Part shown: in pieces, positions 34,161 through 45,479 of the stretch
How positions within the stretch are numbered: position 1 is the first letter of the stretch
How the letters are laid out: each line of letters opens with the position of its first letter
From: Piliocolobus tephrosceles
Lineage: Eukaryota > Chordata > Mammalia > Primates > Cercopithecidae
NCBI RefSeq assembly: GCF_002776525.5
Contig: NC_045444.1
Location: 25,273,329-25,337,328 of the forward strand
Reading direction: 5' to 3'
Length of the DNA: 64,000 nucleotides
Notes under the pieces: model-generated
What the model saw: the letters and a program-made list of their open reading frames with translations, nothing else
Database searches by the model: none
What the model was told of the DNA's origin: nothing
Position numbers and translations under genes: made by a program

Positions 34161-35599
34161 ATGATTTTTATCTGGTTCATTTCTGTCTCTTCCAAGTTAA
34201 TCAAGCCTACATTCAGTCTCTTATCTCATCAACTCTTCCCCTGAAATACCCCAGAGGAAATGATGGTTCTTATTTTCTTGGGACCATAACATTTCCTGAG
34301 TTCTGAGATATTTTTGTACCATCTTATTAGATTTCTATGTCTTCAATCATATATTTTTAACAGACTTTTTAAAGGGCAGTTTTCAGTTTCTAGAAACACT
34401 GAAGGGAATGTACTGAGAGTTCACGTATGCTACCTCCCCACCTCCATATACACACACGCGTGCACGCACACACACTGCACACTTCACACAATTTCCCATA
34501 TTATTAACTTCTTGCATTGGTGTTGTAAGTTCATTACAACTGATGAATCAATATTAATACATTATTCTTAACTAAAGTTTATAGTCTACATTAGGATTTA
34601 CTTTTTGCATTCTTCATTCTATGGATTTTAACAAATGTAAAATGACATGTATCCATCATTATAGTATCATACAAAAGTTTCATTGCCTAGAATTCCCTAT
34701 GCTCTACCTATTCATTCTTTTCCCCCGATCATCTCAAAATCATCTTTTTACTGTCTCTATAGTTCTCCTATTCCAAGATGTCTCAGTAGGCTAAAGAGTG
34801 CTAGAGTTGGGGGCTAATCTTTTCCCATGCTGGTTAGGCTCTGGTAAAACCCAAGGTACTGAACATTTTGGCACAATTGTTTTCCTTGAGGGCAGACTTT
34901 TGTTAAAGAGAACAGAATGCCCTGGCATATTTCAGAATGGTTACTTTTCCTGCCCTCCTACCAGAAGCACAAGGGAGTTTTCCATTGATTTCACCCTGAG
35001 AACCTGGAGGAGCTCCTGAATGTAAAATTTTGTAAAGTATTTTATTTCCAAGCTATCCATGTTGAGCTTGCAGCAATTCATCAACTACTATATATTTAGT
35101 ATGTTTCCTCTGGTACTGGCCCCAGCAGCAGGCTTTTACTTTTGGGCTTCTGGTCTGGTGGCTATGATTCTTTGTATATTCCTGCCCCTCCAATTTTGGG
35201 GGAGCAGTTTGCCCTATAACTTAAATGCTCTAATAGATTTAAGAAGAGTTGTTTAGCTCTTCTAAATTTTCAGTTTGTTTAGCTTTTTGTCTAGCTCCTT
35301 GCATGCCAGTCCAGAAAGAGAAGGTCAACAGAATAATCCATACAATTAAAAAAAAATTTTTTTTTGCCAATGTTTGATCTGAATTGGATCGTTGGCTTAA
35401 ATTATATACTATTACCTAAAGCAGAAGTCTTCTTTGTTATCTGTGTTAACCTTCATATCAGCTATATGAATAATTGATTAATGCATTATTCCTTGGATGT
35501 TTCTGTTAATACCATGTTTCTTTGTCTGCCTACATTTCCCCCTTAGTAGCTGAAATGCCTCTCAACTACTGAACCTAAACTTTAAATAATTAGTGTTTC
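34161..35599. other. Unassigned; (AC)n-rich patch and A9T9 tract
   Basis: A short compound AC/GCAC array lies at 34446-34490, and an A9T9 palindromic tract at 35348-35365. Frames of 65-85 codons show no domain. The 34798-35019 frame ends in GC-balanced sequence but has no supporting splice context. Confidence 0.5.
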
Positions 35600-35745
35600 T
35601 AAATTCTACTCATCCTTTATAATCTAATTGAAGTAGCTCTTCTTCCATTAAATATCAAAAGCATTACCTTCCTCCTTAAATACTCTCAGCACTCTATTTG
35701 CACTGTTCATCACTTCCTTTCGTGCATTACTTATTTGTGTGCAGA
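35600..35745 (+). repeat. L2 LINE fragment
   Basis: 'tcctttataatctaattgaa', 'aaagcattaccttcctcc', 'agcactctatttgcactg' and 'atcacttcctttc' recall the L2 segment just upstream of its 3' terminus. Diverged. Confidence 0.5.
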
Positions 35746-36939
35746 TAGGTCACTATATAGTTATAAAAGCATATCTTCCCAAATATTAATTTTTTATTTA
35801 CCTCAAGAATCAAATTTAGTGCCACATAACTAATAAAATATGCTTAGTCAGGTTTAACACTATGTCTCACATCTTAAAAGAATGAAACTTAACGAAGCCT
35901 AGAACCAATTCCTGTGCTAGGTGACTGAATCAAGATTGAACAATACTAACTTGGAAACTGCTTCCTGTAACTTTTCTATAAAATCATCTTCTCCTGTGAT
36001 CTTAAATCCCCATTCTCTGTTGGCTATCATAAATATGATCACGAATTAAACTGTATTTAATGTCTAGTAATTGAATATCCTTTTCTTGTTCTAAGACTTT
36101 CTTTTTCCCCCAGAATTAGCAATGTCAGCAGGGTAGGAAGCAGGAAAGAAGAGATGAGGTAAATAATTAGTTGGGTCCCCTAAAAAAGAGCAGTGGATGC
36201 TCATAGGTTTTATGAGAAAAAAGGGCTCTATGACAATTAAATGGGGAATGCTAGATCAAGCAAAAATAAGTGCTTATTTTTAAATTTACATTGAAAACTT
36301 CCAAGATGAAGCTATAGTTGGTTTAACTTCTTTGTGCAGAAAACCCATTTCTAAGAGATAACTCAAGGGACAAGTATACCCAACCTATTTTGTGAAAAGC
36401 TTACCTATATATTAAACTTTATCCTGAACCTTAGAAACTGTCTGCCTTCAAATTAGGATAAATGTAGGTAAGATGGCAAATGTAAAATATCATTTTTTCT
36501 ATGTTAAAGGAAAGCTAAGCTTTTCCACAATAAAAGGGAAAATTGAGTTGAGATGTAATAACGTGATTTTTTTCTCTCAAAATAGAAACGTCTATTAGAA
36601 TTTGCATTAGTCATACCTTTGCCATATCTACTTTTGGTTTTCACACCTTACAAAAAGATTAAGAGAAATAAGACAGGGTCAAGAAAGTCATAAAAGTAAT
36701 TAAAGAGTTGTAAATCAAAAACTTGGTGAAAAAAATTAAGGGTACTATGGCATTTAATGTAAATAAATTTAATTCTACAAATACATATCAAGTGTGACTC
36801 TCCAGTCTTCATGGTTATGTAAGAGAGAATATACAGAATAAGTTATGCAAAGAACAAGTAGCTTTAGCATTTAAAAAAGATGAATTTCTATGGATCAATT
36901 ATTTGCCATATCTTCTTATTGGAATACTGCTTGGCTGGC
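35746..36939. other. Unassigned AT-rich sequence
   Basis: Around 35880-36060 the string 'ctgtaacttttctataaaat' resembles LTR promoter regions, but no family or ends were recognised. Confidence 0.45.
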
Positions 36940-37160
36940 AGGTAGTATAGTGTGAGTAGTTAAGAGGACAGAGATTGGCCTTAGATAGATCCAGTTTATG
37001 TCCCAACTTCCATATATACTTGCTATAAGAATTTAGATGAAATGTTATGTTTTTCTGTGTGCTTTCATTTTCTCCACAGAGGGGAGGATATAATGAATGG
37101 CACCTAACTTAGTGGATTAAATGAAAATATATCTGATATGTATATATACAGTGCTTACCT
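36940..37160 (-). repeat. MIR SINE, minus strand
   Basis: 'gcaggtagtatagtgtgagt', 'tatgtcccaacttcc', 'ttgctataagaatttagatg', 'ttcattttctcc' and 'gaatggcacctaac' are reverse MIR in correct order. Lies about 200 bp from a plus-strand MIR. Confidence 0.75.
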
Positions 37161-37371
37161 CTTGGCTATTGGATATTGAATACTTAATTATAATTTTTTT
37201 CTATAATAAATTAGATTTGAAACATATCATATAAAATTGCACATAAAAAAACATATCATATAAAATTATGTAGATCTGTAGAGTAATTGTTCTGCCTCTA
37301 GAAATCAAAAGGGAGGCAGTTCGTGTGAGCTAAGAGAAATGCCTATTATTGGAAGAAGTAATGAATACATG

Positions 37372-37600
37372 ATAATAATAGTCAATAAGTATTGAGCGTT
37401 TACTATGTGACAGCTTCTACTATACCATCTCAAATATATTAACTCACTTAATTTTCACATAAACTTTATGATGTGCTTATTTCTATTATGCCTAATTTAT
37501 AGGTGAGAAAGAAAGAGACATTAGTAGCTTGCACAATGTCACATAATAAGGGTAGAACTAGAATTCGAACCCCGGAGTCTTGATCCATTAATCCAATGTC
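37372..37600 (+). repeat. MIR SINE
   Basis: 'attgagcgtttactatgtg', 'attaactcacttaattttca', 'ataggtgagaaagaaagaga', 'gcacaatgtcacataataag' and 'aactagaattcgaacccc' give a near-complete MIR. Together with the minus-strand MIR at 36940-37160 it forms a loose inverted pair. Confidence 0.88.
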
Positions 37601-37944
37601 AAGCATGGCAAGGCAAATACATTTAGATTGTTTTTTTCCATACTGGTACAGACAGATCTCCATCTAATGTGCTTTAAGCATGTTTATTGATATATTAAAT
37701 TATATACATATTAGTGAGAGAGAGCATATCGACAGCTGAGAAATCTTTTAAATTTTAGGATATTAACATAAGTAGCATTCTTAATATACAGTTTAAACAC
37801 ACATGCAAACCCACAATATATTCTTACCCTATTGACAATAAAACAAAATTGCCATTTCCACAGCAACTGTGGATTTGGTCTTGACCAGTTGGTTTTGGAG
37901 CTTTTGTGTCTTAATGATGCCAGTAATTTTAGTGTACTGTAAGT
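37601..37944. other. Unassigned sequence
   Basis: Nothing recognised. Confidence 0.5.
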
Positions 37945-38222
37945 GAATTATTTAATCTTTTTCTTCTTTCAGTTGCTCTTCTTAGTATAATTAAGATACA
38001 TACATTGTTTCATTTTTGTATCTGGGATTTTTATCCATTTTGACATTAGTTGAGAAATTTAATGATTACAAGCAAAAGGAGAATATTTGCTTAAAGAAAG
38101 AATGTATAGACAATTCTTAGCTATTAATGACTCTAAACCCATTATTCTTAAAAGTGTTAAGTGTTTGAAAAGATGCTGGTTTTCCATGCCTGTTTTTTTT
38201 TTTTATTTAATTATTTTGCATT
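37945..38222 (+). repeat. Direct duplication, copy 1
   Basis: About 275 bp that recurs in the same orientation at 38984-39570. Shared blocks include 'gttgctcttcttagtataat', 'gagaaatttaatgat', 'gtgtttgaaaagatgctgg' and 'atgcctgttttt'. Identity is roughly 85% by eye. No family recognised. The T-run at 38190-38203 is longer here than in copy 2. Confidence 0.85.
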
Positions 38223-38983
38223 ATTTAGCATTATTTAGTAATTCAGAATGCAAAAAGTGAAAGGAAAAAAAAAGCTTTGAATGGAAAAAAGATTCTCAGA
38301 CAACAGTCCATGTGCCCTGTGTTTGATAATTTAGATACAGTTAAATAATTGATAAAATAAGAAATAGTACAATTTTAAAAACACTGATTTTCAAAATTAA
38401 TTATGATGTAAATAGAATGCATCCCAAATATTAAAAATTACAAAGTGGCTAACACATATGTGAAAAAACGTTGCCATGTAAGTATCTCAATCCTATATGC
38501 ATACGTAAGTATTCTCACCCATCTACGTCGGTTTCAAAGACGTGGTGACAAACAGAATAACACACCACGATGACACAAGTTCCTACCTCACGTGATGCAC
38601 AGCACAGTTTCTCTGGTGGATTGCATTACTCAGGCCTGAATGATAAACAGAGACAAATGATATAGAGGATATGCAGCAGTCAAGGCTAAAACCTTTTTTT
38701 TTTAGCTCTGTAGGTGTCAACCTTTGCCTAGATGCTACCGAAGCCATTTTAGGCAAATAAGGTATAATTAGCTTACAGTCCACTAAACAAGAAGGGAAAT
38801 GGAAGGGAAATGAAAATATGCTAATCTCTGTTTTCCTGTGTTTATATGCTTTTTGTTCTTTTGGCATTTGAGCTGTCAATTTACACTTAAAAATTAGGTT
38901 GCATTAAATACAAAGATTATACTCATTTCGTTTCTTTTGCCTACCATAAATGGTAGGTGATTTAAGTTATCAGATTCTAAGTC
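38223..38983. other. Unassigned spacer between the duplicated copies
   Basis: About 760 bp of AT-rich sequence with no counterpart flanking copy 1. The 98-codon minus frame at 38583-38879 shows no domain. Confidence 0.5.
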
Positions 38984-39570
38984 AATGATTTAATCTTTTT
39001 TCTTTTAGTTGCTCTTCTTAGTATAATTAAGACAAATACATTGTCTAATTTTCACATCTGGGTTTTTATGCATTTTTGATGTTAGCTGAGAAATTTAATG
39101 ATGACAAGGAAAAGATTTACTTGAAAAAAGAATTTATAAACAATTGTTAGCTATTGTGATCCTAAATGCATTATTCCTTAAAGTTTTGTTCCTGCTGTTG
39201 TCGTTGTTGTTGTTTTGAGATGGAGTCTTACTCTGTTGTTGCCCAGGCTAGAGGGCAGTGGCACCATCTCTGCTCACTGCAACCGCCACCTCCTGGGTTC
39301 AAGCGATTCTCCTGCCTCAGCCTCCCAAGTAGCTGGGATTACAGGCATATGCCACCACGCCTGGCTAATTTTTTGTATTTTTAGTAGAGCTGGGGTTTCA
39401 CTATGTTAGCCAGGATGATCTCTATCTCCTGTCCTCGTGACATGCCTGCCTCGGCTTCTCTAAGTGCTGGGATTACAGGCATGAACCACTGCACCCAGTC
39501 TCTTAAAGTTTCAAGTGTTTGAAAAGATGCTGGTTATCTATGCCTGTTTTTTATTTGATATTTTGCATTA
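38984..39570 (+). repeat. Direct duplication, copy 2, split by an Alu
   Basis: Matches copy 1 across 38984-39186 and continues at 39512-39570 after an Alu. Removing the Alu restores co-linearity with copy 1 through 'gtgtttgaaaagatgctgg', so duplication (or insertion of two family members) came before the Alu. Confidence 0.85.
39187..39501 (-). mobile_element. AluS, minus strand, inside duplication copy 2
   Basis: Tail end is a (TTG)n-rich stretch, then reverse Alu through 'gaaccactgcacccagtct'. Perfect TSD 'cttaaagttt' at 39177-39186 and 39502-39511. Confidence 0.93.
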
Positions 39571-39844
39571 ACAGCAATGTCTTTTCCCCAAAATATTAAT
39601 TGGATATTAAGTTATTGGTGATTTACATTTACACCTATTGAGACCACATAATTTGACACGAAAAAAATTGTGATGATATTAGAAGTTATAATAAAATATG
39701 TTTAACACAAATAAAAATAATAGTATTTAGCCTACAACAAACAAAAATTCACTTGTACCTATTAACCAGTCAGCAAGGATTCGCTGAGGTTTTACTTTGT
39801 ATATTCACTACTAGCCTAAGTAAAAGTATAGGTAACCAATAATT

Positions 39845-40800
39845 TCAGAGAGTGTGCTGTGTATCTGTCATTATACTAAGCACTGTGAATAGGCATCACA
39901 TTTATTTTTCAGAAAGTTCAAGTAAATTTGGTATTATATTGAAACTGCCAGTGCAAAATTAACTGAGACAGTGAAAGAGATCGAACCCAATCAACTCCAT
40001 CTTGCTTCTAACCTCCAAGTTGTCCTTGTTCATTTCTGGGTGTATGCACAACTAACTTTGGGAGGAACTTAACTTATAGTTTGTAGTTTAAAACAAAGAC
40101 GGTACTAGCCCTTTCCCAAACAAACCCCCTTCCTGCCTGGGACTAGGCTGCCTTTGTAGGACTTTCTGTAACCGCTAAATTAGAAATTACGGTTTAGGAG
40201 TCATGCAGCTGAACACTACAAGATTCTGAAGCTCCCTAACCTGCTCCTAAGATCGGTGCTTGATCCTATTATTAAGATAATAAGTCTTATTTTGCAGATC
40301 CTGCACTTGATGGATAAGCTGTCACCACCCAGATCTATAAACCGGCCCATCTGATCTTGTGGCTGCCAACCAAGGAACTGACACAGCACAAGAAGACAAC
40401 TTCAACTTCCTATGATTTCATCTTCAACCCAACCAGTTAGCACTCTCAACTTGCTGGCCTTCCCCCACCCACCAAATTATCCTTAAAAATTCTAATTCTT
40501 GAATGCCTAGGGAGAATGATTTGATTAATAATAAAACTCATATCTTCCACACAGCTGGCTATGCATGAATTACTCTTTCTCTATCTCAATTCACCTGTCT
40601 TGATAAATTGGCTTTCTCTAGGCAGTGGTTAAGGTGAACCCATTGTACGGTTACAATATTCACTTTACACAGAACATAATTGAGATACTATAACTATAAG
40701 TTATTACTGGCCCAAGTCATAATGCTAAGAAATTGAGTGGCCAGGATTTGACTCTAGTACTAAATGCCTCTAAAGTTTATACTCTTTTTAACCACACCAT
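39845..40800 (+). repeat. MIR SINE split by an ERV LTR
   Basis: Left part (39845-39939) has 'ttatactaagcactgtg' and 'catttatttttcagaaag'; right part (40660-40800) has 'tcactttacacag', 'ggcccaagtcataatgc' and 'ccaggatttgactctagtac'. Joining 'ggtattatat' to 'tcactttaca' restores MIR order across the LTR at 39940-40655. Confidence 0.8.
39940..40655 (+). mobile_element. ERV1-type solo LTR inserted in MIR
   Basis: 716 bp, starts TGAAACTGCC and ends CGGTTACA. Perfect 4-bp TSD ATAT at 39936-39939 and 40656-40659; 4-bp TSDs are typical of class I ERVs. Contains an AATAAA-type signal ('aataataaaactc', about 40530) followed by 'cacacagctgg', placing R/U5 on the right. Family name not recalled; resembles MER4-group LTRs. 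Confidence 0.88.
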
Positions 40801-40916
40801 GTTTTCTGCCTTCAGTATGGTGGTGAGAAAACTAAAATAAGGGAAATATACTTTTTTAATCCACAGCATGTTCTCTGCCTTCAGATTGGTAGTGAGAAAA
40901 CAAAAATAACTGAACA
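40781..40916 (+). repeat. Tandem duplication of about 69 bp, two units
   Basis: Units 40781-40849 and 40850-40916 share 'ctctgccttcag' or 'ttctgccttcag', 'ggt(g/a)gtgagaaaac' and 'aaaataa'. The first unit overlaps the MIR 3' end, so a local tandem duplication followed by divergence is the simplest reading. Confidence 0.8.
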
Positions 40917-40932
40917 AAACAGAGAAAACGGG

Positions 40933-41345
40933 TGTTAAATGAAGTTTAGTCTAAAGCTGACTCTATACATATATTAAGTTTGGCTCAAAGGTTTCTATGT
41001 ACATAATGAACTGTAACCTAACTGGATGCATAAACAGACTGTAACTTACACTTATACTAATCACTAAGTTTTGGCTAAAGGCTGCCCATTATTGAAGCCA
41101 TGTTCAAATAAGGCAAATGTTGAAGTGTAACCAATCCAGCTATTTTTGTACCTGTGTTCTGTTTTCTGTAAATTACTTTCCCTTTTCTGCCTATAAATTT
41201 TTTCTGACCATGTGGCAGTGCTGGAGTCTTTCTGACCTTATTCTGGTTTGCTGAGGGGCATGAGGGAGGGATTCCCAGTTTACGAATTGCTGTTTGCTCA
41301 ATTAAACCCTGTTAATTTAATTCATCTAAAGTTTTTCTTTTTACA
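40933..41345 (+). mobile_element. ERV-type solo LTR
   Basis: Begins TGTTAAATG and ends TTTTTACA. The right part has 'ctgcctataaattttttctg' (TATA-like) and 'gctcaattaaaccctgtta' (polyadenylation-like). Flanks CGGG and CAGG are a probable 4-bp TSD with one CpG-type change. 413 bp. Family not named. Confidence 0.72.
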
Positions 41346-41600
41346 CAGGTATCAGCAAGAGCCAGGACATTTGGAAAAGGATAGCTAAATCACTGTGGGA
41401 AAGAGAACAATGAGAGATCTATTTCTATAAGTATTATGTATTCAGGCTAAAAATACCTTTAAAGTCCAATGATTGGGGAGGGAGGTAAGAGTGGAATAAT
41501 GTTGCATACTATATAACTCGTCATTCACAATCACTTAATTATGTTTGATAGATTTCAGTAAAATTTTGTTGACCTACAATAGTTAAAGGTAGGGGATTAT

Positions 41601-41895
41601 GGTCAGGGGCGGTGGCTCATGCCTATAATCACAGCACTGTGGGAGGCTGAGGAGGGTGGATCACTTGGGGTCAGCAGTTCAAGACCAACCTGACTAACAT
41701 GGTGAAACCTCATCTCTGCTAAAAATACAAAATTAGCCAGGCGTGGTGGCACATGCCTGTAAGCCCAGCTACTCGGGAGGCTGAGGCAGGGGAATCGCTT
41801 GAACCCAGGAGGCAGAGGTTGCAGTTAGCCAAGATCATGCCATTGCACTCCAGCCTGGGCAACAAGAGTGAAACTTGATCTCAAAAAAAAAAAAA
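41601..41895 (+). mobile_element. AluS
   Basis: Full dimeric Alu from 'ggtcaggggcggtggctcat' to an A13 tail at 41883-41895. It lies 23 bp before the LTR12-type element. TSD not resolved. Confidence 0.92.
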
Positions 41896-41918
41896 CCCTG
41901 GAGTCGAAGAGCAATTAC

Positions 41919-42451
41919 TGAGAAGTGAAGCCAGCTGGACTTCTGGGTCAAGTGGGGACTTGGAGAACTTTTGTGTCTAGCTAAAGGATTGTAAATGCAC
42001 CAATCATCAATCTGTAAAATCACGCACTCTGTATCTAGCTAAAATATTGTAAATGCACCAATCAACACTCTGTGAAATGGACCAATCAGTGCTCTGTAAA
42101 ATGGACCAATCAGCAGGATATGGGCGGGGCCAAGTAAGGGAATAAAAGCTGGCCACCCAAGCCATCAAGGGCAACCCAGGTCCCCTTCCAGGCTGTGGAA
42201 GCTATGTTCTTTTGCTCATCATAATAAGTCTTGCTGCTGCTTACTCCTTGGGTCTGCACTACCTGTATGAGCTGTAACACTCACCGTGAGGGTCTGCGGC
42301 TTCATTCCTGAAGTCAGACCCACCGGGAGGAACAAACAATTCCAGACACGCCACCTTTAAGAGCTGTAACACTCACTACAAAGGTCTGCAGGCTTCATTC
42401 TTGAAGTCAGTGAGACCAAGAACCCACCAGAAGGAATAAATTTCAGACCCA
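41919..42451 (+). mobile_element. LTR12/HERV9-type solo LTR
   Basis: 533 bp, starting TGAGAAGTGAAGCCAGCTGG, with a perfect 4-bp TSD TTAC at 41915-41918 and 42452-42455. U3 has LTR12-style repeats of 'gtctagctaaa(g/a)', four CCAAT-type sites, a GC box and a TATA-like box. R/U5 has two about 91-bp units, each with 'gagctgtaacactcac', 'ggtctgc' and 'cttcattc(c/t)tgaagtcag'. HERV9 LTRs are known as promoters and enhancers in primates. Shorter than LTR12C. No internal provirus attached. Confidence 0.92.
42000..42148 (+). promoter_or_regulatory. Predicted LTR12 core promoter: CCAAT boxes, GC box, TATA-like box
   Basis: CCAATCA at 42000-42006 and 42058-42064, ACCAATCA at 42081-42088 and 42105-42112, GGGCGGGG at 42122-42129 and AATAAAAG at 42141-42148, in plus orientation. 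This is the HERV9 LTR promoter arrangement, where NF-Y binds the CCAAT boxes. Any transcription would run rightward. Activity is inferred, not shown. Confidence 0.75.
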
Positions 42452-44429
42452 TTACTACTTACTTTCTTGCCTTCTGCTTCACTAACAGGTATGAAAATGA
42501 AAAATAAAAAAAAGCAACTGTCAGAATGAACCCTGCCACATACACACATATATAGGCATTGGCAAGTAAGCTCATAGACATGTATTCATGAAACTTGTCC
42601 TCTCAACTCAGCTTGCTCTGCCTTTTCAGGCATTCCACTAACAAATTGCATGAAAACTTCACTGAAGGTAACCAATCTTCTATTCTATTTTTGGTTAAAA
42701 TATACTTCCACAAGTGGCTTTACTTGGGATTTAGTCATATTCCAAGTGTAAAATTCCAGGTGGAAAATGATGTTCTGGCATTTATTATGCTAAACAGCAA
42801 ACTTACTAGGATTGCACTGAGATAAAACCTGGTTGCTTTTTCAAATGGTGACTGTATATCCCTAGGGTGGTGGTAATGGTGGGGTAGGTGTGTGTGTATT
42901 TATGTGTATTTCAATCAATGCCTCAATTGAAGAGTTTCAAGGAAAATTACAGAAAAATATAACTATTACATAGGCTTAATGATGCTCTTGAAGCCATTAC
43001 CTGGAATTCTAAAAATAACTTACCAAGGTAAGAAAGGAGGAGGTTCTATGAGAGAACTGGCATGCTTGGAGATCTGTAGGTAGGACCAAGCTTTGTGTTT
43101 TTATTAGGTGGTGACCAACTCCATTAGAAAAAAAATATAATGAATTTTATAATCCCTAGGCTTGCTCTCCAACTTTGGCTCATGCCAAAGTTGATCACAG
43201 AAGCATATCTTTGAAGGATAGTGGCGGTACAAGATCACATAGCAATTAAGGAAGACCCTTTTAAGGAGTGGAGAGGAGAGGGAGACAATCTCTAGAGGAT
43301 TCCTACGTTTTCAAGTAAATTTCTCCCAGTGAAAGTTTTAGCAAATGAATGAATTGCCTAAGGAGTCTGTTTTGAAACTGCAGGACAAAGGCTCTTTAGC
43401 TTTGGGTTTCTGGGTGTCACAGAGTGTGATTATGTTGCCTCTCAACTAAGATTCCTCTCAGCCTTTGTGATTCTAAAAATGAGGAAGACTTTGAAAAAAC
43501 ACTTTGTAAAAACACTTTGCAATCTTTTTCAGTGATTTCTTAGTAATGCATTTCTCAGGAGCTAGGCCCTAAGGCCACCTTCTAGAAGGTACCACTTTAA
43601 AACAAGTTTCCTTTGAAAACTCTGTCTCATTAATAACCTTTTATTGTTCCTTTAAAAAGGGTTGATATTGCAGGGCAAGTCCCAGAGAAGCTAAGCTCTG
43701 TCTGCCTTTTCTTTTGGTGGTAGTTACTTCCAAATGATTGGTGTTTTTTTATTATTGTACTACAGGCACAGCAGCTAGAATTATTTCAGGTATGGATTTT
43801 ACAAAAGGAATAATCCATTTAGTAATTGCAAACATTTCTCTCCATTAAATATGAAGTACAATAAACTGTTTAAATAGACAGGAACATATATGACTTAAAT
43901 TTTCAGGCCATGTTTAAAATATAAAATGCACCAGCTAAAGGAAGTAAGTGTAAAAATAAATAAAAAACAAAGACTACAATACACATTATTATCAACTTAA
44001 ACTTTTATCAGATTTTTTTTTTCTCTAAACATTGGCTTATTACATTTTTCTCACTCCTGATATGCCTCTGGCTTCCTTTACAACTTCTGGTTGAAGGATG
44101 TCAACTTAAATTAAGTTATAATAATACAATCCTTGTTAAATTCCTCTTAAATACTGCTCTGCTTCTTATGCTGAAGCAGAAAATACTCTCAATGATATTT
44201 TTTATGAAATAAATTGTTCTTCAATCATTTATTTCCAAAGATCAGTTTTAACTATTGATTTCTCCCAATTCAAAAGACTTTGAACTATCTTAGATAAGGG
44301 TGATGTATGATGTTACCAATTAAGAAGACAAGATGAATAAGTAAATGAGTAAAAGACAAAATACCTGCCAATTATTAATTACTTATTAAATGACAGTCAC
44401 TAAACTAAAAATTACATGCATAATGTCAG
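42452..44429. other. About 2 kb of unassigned sequence
   Basis: No interspersed repeat recognised with confidence. The 76-codon frame at 42595-42825 shows no domain. T-runs and AT-rich patches only. Confidence 0.5.
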
Positions 44430-45325
44430 GTATCTTTATGATAACTGAAATAAGTATTATTTCCATTGCGTTGAGAATGTGGAAACCCAGAAATGCTAAC
44501 CAAATTCTACGACATCACACAGCTGGTTAGTAGTAATACCTATGGACAGGAGACGGAAACACCAGTGGAAGAGGGCAGTTCCCGGGCAAAGGCCCGGCCC
44601 TCAAGCCTGAAGATCGGCAGCCCTAAGTGAGGATCCGCATTCCTGATTTTGCTCCCAGAAAGTTGCCTTTTGACCCACGACACCCCCTATCCTGTACCCA
44701 TATAAACCCCAAACCCCAGACTCCAGAGGCAGACCAGCAGGCGAGGAGATGAGGAGACAAGCAGATGGACGGTAGAATGGCACGGCAGAGAAAGAGAGAA
44801 GAGGCAGCAGAGAAAAGAAAAGAAACATCTGAATGCAGAGAGGAGTTTGCTTGGGGGCAGTTGGAGAGAGGTTCGGCAGCTGGACAACCAGGCTCCAGGG
44901 GAAGATCACCTTCCCACTCCATTCCCGGCTTCTGGCTGCCCATCCCGCTGACAGCCACCTCCACCACTCAGTAAAACTCCTGCATTCATCCTTGGAATCC
45001 GTGTGCTATCCAGTTTTTTTCAGGAAACTGGACAAGAGCGTGGGATATAGAAAGCTGTCACACTGGCCCTCTGCCCTTGCAGAAAGGCAGAGGGTCCTTT
45101 GAGCTGATTAACACTCAAGTCGTCCATGAACTGCAAGGCTCAAAGAGCACAACACGCCCACTTGGGCTCGTTCACCTGTCTGTCTGCGTGCTTCCCCTCG
45201 CATAAGGGCTTTGAGCAACCGCAAGGACCTAACAGACCACACCCGTGCCATAGGTCCTGCGACGGGGATCTGGGAACTCCCCGGTTTCAGTAGCAGAACT
45301 GGAATTTGAACACAAACATATCGCA
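44430..45325 (+). repeat. MIR SINE split by an ERV LTR
   Basis: Left part (44430-44533) has 'gagaatgtggaaacccagaa' and 'atcacacagctggttag'; right part (45294-45325) has 'cagaactggaatttgaacac'. These join exactly into the MIR 3' half once the LTR is removed. Confidence 0.85.
44534..45289 (+). mobile_element. GC-rich ERV1-type solo LTR inserted in MIR
   Basis: 756 bp with perfect 4-bp TSD GTAG at 44530-44533 and 45290-45293. Ends are TAATACC and GGTTTCA, inverted copies of each other apart from decay of the first TG. Left half has 'acccatataaaccccaaac' (TATA-like); 'agtaaaactcctgcattcat' near 44970 fits the polyadenylation region. Contains many CpGs, unlike its surroundings. Several overlapping frames of 66-114 codons on both strands reflect GC content, not genes. 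Family not named. Confidence 0.88.
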
Positions 45326-45479
45326 TATCTTCTTTTTCTATATTTCACTAATTTCAAAATCCCCTTCAATTAAATGACCTGTTTTTGGAACTGAATACCC
45401 TATTTTTAAGTTTCGTTTCCTATTCCTTCTGCAGTGATTTGTATTAACTTTTTAGTAACGAAATAATAACCTTTACTCT

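Noticed and set aside
42141..42148. AATAAAAG read as a polyadenylation signal
   Set aside because: Its position after the CCAAT and GC boxes in an LTR12-type U3 fits a TATA-like box better. Both readings are possible in principle.
44601..45102. Several 66-114 codon frames on both strands
   Set aside because: All lie in a GC-rich, CpG-containing solo LTR (TSD GTAG) where stop codons are rare by composition.
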